This document shows, piece by piece, positions 6,135 through 8,010 of a DNA stretch of 8,010 nt; the first letter of the stretch is position 1; every line of letters begins with the position of its first letter. A model generated the notes under the pieces. It was not told the origin of the DNA, ran no database searches, and saw only the letters and a program-made list of their open reading frames with translations. A program made the translations under genes and the position numbers. Origin of the DNA: Nitrosomonadaceae bacterium (GTDB taxonomy: Bacteria; Pseudomonadota; Gammaproteobacteria; Burkholderiales; Usitatibacteraceae); the NCBI GenBank assembly GCA_021300055.1, contig JAJTHU010000245.1, positions 1 to 8,010 on the forward strand. The letters are read 5' to 3'.

Positions 6135-6177
6135 TGCTTACTCCTCAGTCTTCAATGACGGCGAACATACAGAACGG

Positions 6178-6801
6178 TTAGCTCATCGCAAAAGCATCTT
6201 TTTCCACTCCGAAAAAAACGCTAGCGAGCGCAGCGACCCGCTTATAAAAGTTCGAGCCATGATACGCCGAAATCGCGCCCATGCAATTGCCGATCCACGG
6301 ATAAATATGAGTGTCGAAGAATTTGTGCTGCGCAGCAATCGGTGCCGGCGGATGATTCACATCACCCATGATCATCGCTCGCATCACATCACAAAGCGCG
6401 GCCACGTGATCCTCGGGCTCCCGCACGTTTCCAGAGCGAGAGAAGCCCAAATCAGCCAAAGAATCGCGCAATTCGGCGAGCGGTTTTTCCATCATAAAAC
6501 CGGCCAAGTAAACAGACCCGTAAAGGCTGACAGGCGCCTTTCCAACTCCAATGAAAAGCTCTTCATACTCTTCGTATGCAGCATCGGCTGGGGTAACGCT
6601 GGCCGCGTCGCTCAACGCAACCCAAGCATCGTGCAGCGCGCCATCGGGCGGTTCAGCGACCGCGATCGCTTGCAGCAAGCGATCATCTGGCGCACGGTAG
6701 AAGAGGTTCGCCAGCAGCGCATAAAAATTCGCGCGCGCCTGATCCTCAGGTGTGATCACTCGAGGAGACTCAAACTTAATTGGTGCTGATTGATCGGTCA
6801 T
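6178..6801 (-). CDS. TorD/DmsD-family chaperone for the molybdoenzyme
   Basis: A 207-residue, mostly helical cytoplasmic protein of the TorD/DmsD/NarJ redox-enzyme maturation group, which binds the Tat signal of molybdoenzyme subunits and holds export until cofactor is inserted. Supporting motifs are EEYEELFIGVGKAPVSLYGS (77-96), with the family's core E..ELF..P.....Y.S pattern, EPEDH (128-132), and HIYPWIGNCM (165-174). Length is typical. The partner is almost certainly FdhA, 445 nt downstream, though the small Tat-target protein is also possible. The start is less firmly fixed than for neighbours: there is no GGAG-like site before the ATG, only an A/G-rich AAGAAAG. No other nearby in-frame ATG exists; the next Met is M103. 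It begins 18 nt after the stop of the Fe-S protein gene and in the same frame, so translational coupling may compensate for the weak site (inferred). Confidence 0.92.
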   Translation of the reverse strand: MTDQSAPIKFESPRVITPEDQARANFYALLANLFYRAPDDRLLQAIAVAEPPDGALHDAWVALSDAASVTPADAAYEEYEELFIGVGKAPVSLYGSVYLAGFMMEKPLAELRDSLADLGFSRSGNVREPEDHVAALCDVMRAMIMGDVNHPPAPIAAQHKFFDTHIYPWIGNCMGAISAYHGSNFYKRVAALASVFFGVEKDAFAMS

Positions 6802-6819
6802 GGGGCTTTCTTGTTCGCT

Positions 6820-8010
6820 TTACTCAATTGGTTTGCCGGTCAATATCGAGATTTCGTGCTTGTTGGACATCATGTCGACGACGCGACAATCCGCGCACAT
6901 CTGCAGGCGCTTCAGGCTGCCCTCAGACGCGAACATCGAATGCCCCGATAGACGCGAAAGCATGGTGTCGATGAGTTTGCGTGTGCCTAACGCTTTGCCG
7001 CACGAAATGCAGTTGAAGGGCTCGGTCTCGTTGAGTACTCGTGCTTGCTTGCGTTCGGGCGTCAGCAGTAGCCGCGGTACCAAGGAGATTGCCGATTCGG
7101 GACACGTTTCGGCACAGACCCCACATTGCACGCAATTTCGCTCGATAAACTTCAGCATCGGACGCTCAGCCTCGGCGCCAAGCTCTCCCGCGCCATCCAT
7201 CAGCGCGGAGGCAGGGCAAGCGCCAGCGCAGGCAAGGCACATAGTGCACTTATCTTTGTTGACCTCAATGGCACCAAACATCGCCGGCGCGGTCAGCCCA
7301 ATCGCTTCTGGCTTGTTGGCGGAAAATCGCATGAGATGCTCTATCGCAAATTCGATCGTATTGCGCTTGTCGTCCGTGAGGTGAAAGGTCGCCGGTGTCG
7401 TCACCGTTTGCGCAGCAGAAATGGTTCCGACCGCCGTCGACAACTGCTCCACGCCGGTCCAAACAAAATGCGTGCCTGAGTAACCGAGCGCATTCATGAT
7501 CGTGTCGCCCGTCTGGCAAGCCGCGCGAGTCGACTCCGCATACTGCGGCGCTTCCGACCCCGCAGAAAACACCACCACGCCCCTCGCGCCATAGGCGACG
7601 GCGCCAAGCATCAGGTCAAGTCCAATCGAAGCGACATGCCAGGCCTCAAGTGGGATGACGTTGTCGGCCAATGAGACGTCCGCGAGTGCTGCTGCGCCAT
7701 CCATGCCGTTGTGGATGAGCAAAGCCGGTTGCTTGCCGCCCGCTTCGCGGAACGCGGCAAACATCGCGCGCAGTTGCGCTCCTCGGTCGCTGACGCGTGG
7801 ATATTGGTAGCGCATGGCCCCGGACGGACAAACCGTTGCGCAAGCACCGCAACCCATACAGAGGTTGGGATTGACCTCAACGAGATCACCCGCGCTGGTA
7901 ATGGCTGACGTCGAGCAGATCTCGATACAACGATTGCAGCCGTCTTTTTTCGAGCGGCTGTGCGCACATAGTGATTCTTTGTAGGCGAAGAACTTGGGCT
8001 TCTCGAACTC
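6820..8010 (-). CDS. Multi-cluster [4Fe-4S] ferredoxin-type protein (C-terminal part, cut by window edge)
   Basis: The frame is open to the window edge, so 396 C-terminal residues are visible and the N terminus is missing; the first ATG, at 7857, is internal because cluster-binding residues precede it. Visible cluster motifs (numbered from the window edge) are C15 with C25/C28/C32, then C51/C54/C57/C61, C255/C258/C261/C265 and C293/C296/C299/C303, each followed by ferredoxin-like CPxxAI-type residues or a variant. Between the second and third motifs is a domain of about 160 residues (86-247) with an alternating beta/alpha pattern, including HNGMDGAAAL and ARGVVVF, that resembles the MvhD-type hydrogenase iron-sulfur subunit but lacks its cysteines. 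The tail carries two CxxC pairs (C334/C337 and C372/C375) that could bind zinc. Placed directly before the chaperone, it may supply electrons or help FDH maturation; the exact role is unknown. Related proteins beside fdh genes are annotated only as 4Fe-4S binding proteins. Confidence 0.85.
   Translation of the reverse strand, partial: EFEKPKFFAYKESLCAHSRSKKDGCNRCIEICSTSAITSAGDLVEVNPNLCMGCGACATVCPSGAMRYQYPRVSDRGAQLRAMFAAFREAGGKQPALLIHNGMDGAAALADVSLADNVIPLEAWHVASIGLDLMLGAVAYGARGVVVFSAGSEAPQYAESTRAACQTGDTIMNALGYSGTHFVWTGVEQLSTAVGTISAAQTVTTPATFHLTDDKRNTIEFAIEHLMRFSANKPEAIGLTAPAMFGAIEVNKDKCTMCLACAGACPASALMDGAGELGAEAERPMLKFIERNCVQCGVCAETCPESAISLVPRLLLTPERKQARVLNETEPFNCISCGKALGTRKLIDTMLSRLSGHSMFASEGSLKRLQMCADCRVVDMMSNKHEISILTGKPIE

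Noticed and set aside
5998..6789. 263-codon plus-strand frame opposite the chaperone gene
   Set aside because: It is antisense to a gene with clear TorD motifs, has no recognisable domain, and looks like a composition shadow.
1..8010. CRISPR arrays, insertion sequences, tRNA or rRNA genes
   Set aside because: No spaced repeat array, transposase motif, terminal inverted repeats or RNA gene sequence was seen; the window is fully occupied by the fdh-linked genes and their short gaps.

Overview
The window holds a single block of genes, all on the minus strand, that encodes a membrane-associated periplasmic formate dehydrogenase (FDH) with its assembly and accessory proteins. By eye the sequence is moderately GC-rich. 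Gene order, a Cys-type catalytic subunit, the small Tat-target protein and the TorD-like chaperone together suggest a betaproteobacterium, perhaps Burkholderiales or a relative. That is inferred from family and gene-order knowledge, not from a database search.

Read in the direction of transcription (high to low coordinates), the layout is: the C-terminal part of a multi-cluster [4Fe-4S] protein (6820-8010, cut by the window edge); a TorD/DmsD-type chaperone (6178-6801); a 75-aa 'formate dehydrogenase region TAT target' protein (5907-6134); a 173-bp non-coding gap with a perfect 14-bp tandem repeat and a hairpin; the Mo/W-bis-MGD catalytic subunit FdhA (2794-5733); the four-cluster electron-transfer subunit FdhB (2159-2770); a 75-aa lipoprotein overlapping the fdhB stop (1935-2162); a 148-bp gap with a hairpin; the cytochrome b subunit FdhC (674-1786); a 103-aa secreted Pro/Ala/Lys-rich protein (338-649); and the N-terminal 109 residues of a Cu-Zn superoxide dismutase lipoprotein (1-328, cut by the window edge).

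How it works together (known for the families, inferred here): the chaperone attends FdhA until molybdenum cofactor is inserted. FdhA, which carries a twin-arginine signal, is then exported and FdhB, which has no signal, travels with it. Formate is oxidised at the Mo/W site, which has a cysteine ligand instead of selenocysteine. Electrons pass through FdhA's cluster and FdhB's four clusters to the two b hemes of FdhC and then to quinone. The multi-cluster Fe-S protein may supply electrons or assist assembly. The small lipoprotein and the Tat-target protein are probably accessory to the complex, but nothing in the sequence proves it. Gaps between most genes are short (an overlap, or about 9-43 nt) and most starts have a strong GAGGAG-like ribosome site, so an operon is likely. 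The two longer gaps, before fdhA and before fdhC, are where internal regulation or mRNA processing would be expected.

Most of this is a recognisable FDH locus. The least described parts are the lipoprotein inside the fdh genes, the central MvhD-like domain of the Fe-S protein, the repeat and hairpin before fdhA, and the downstream pair (Pro-rich protein plus SodC).
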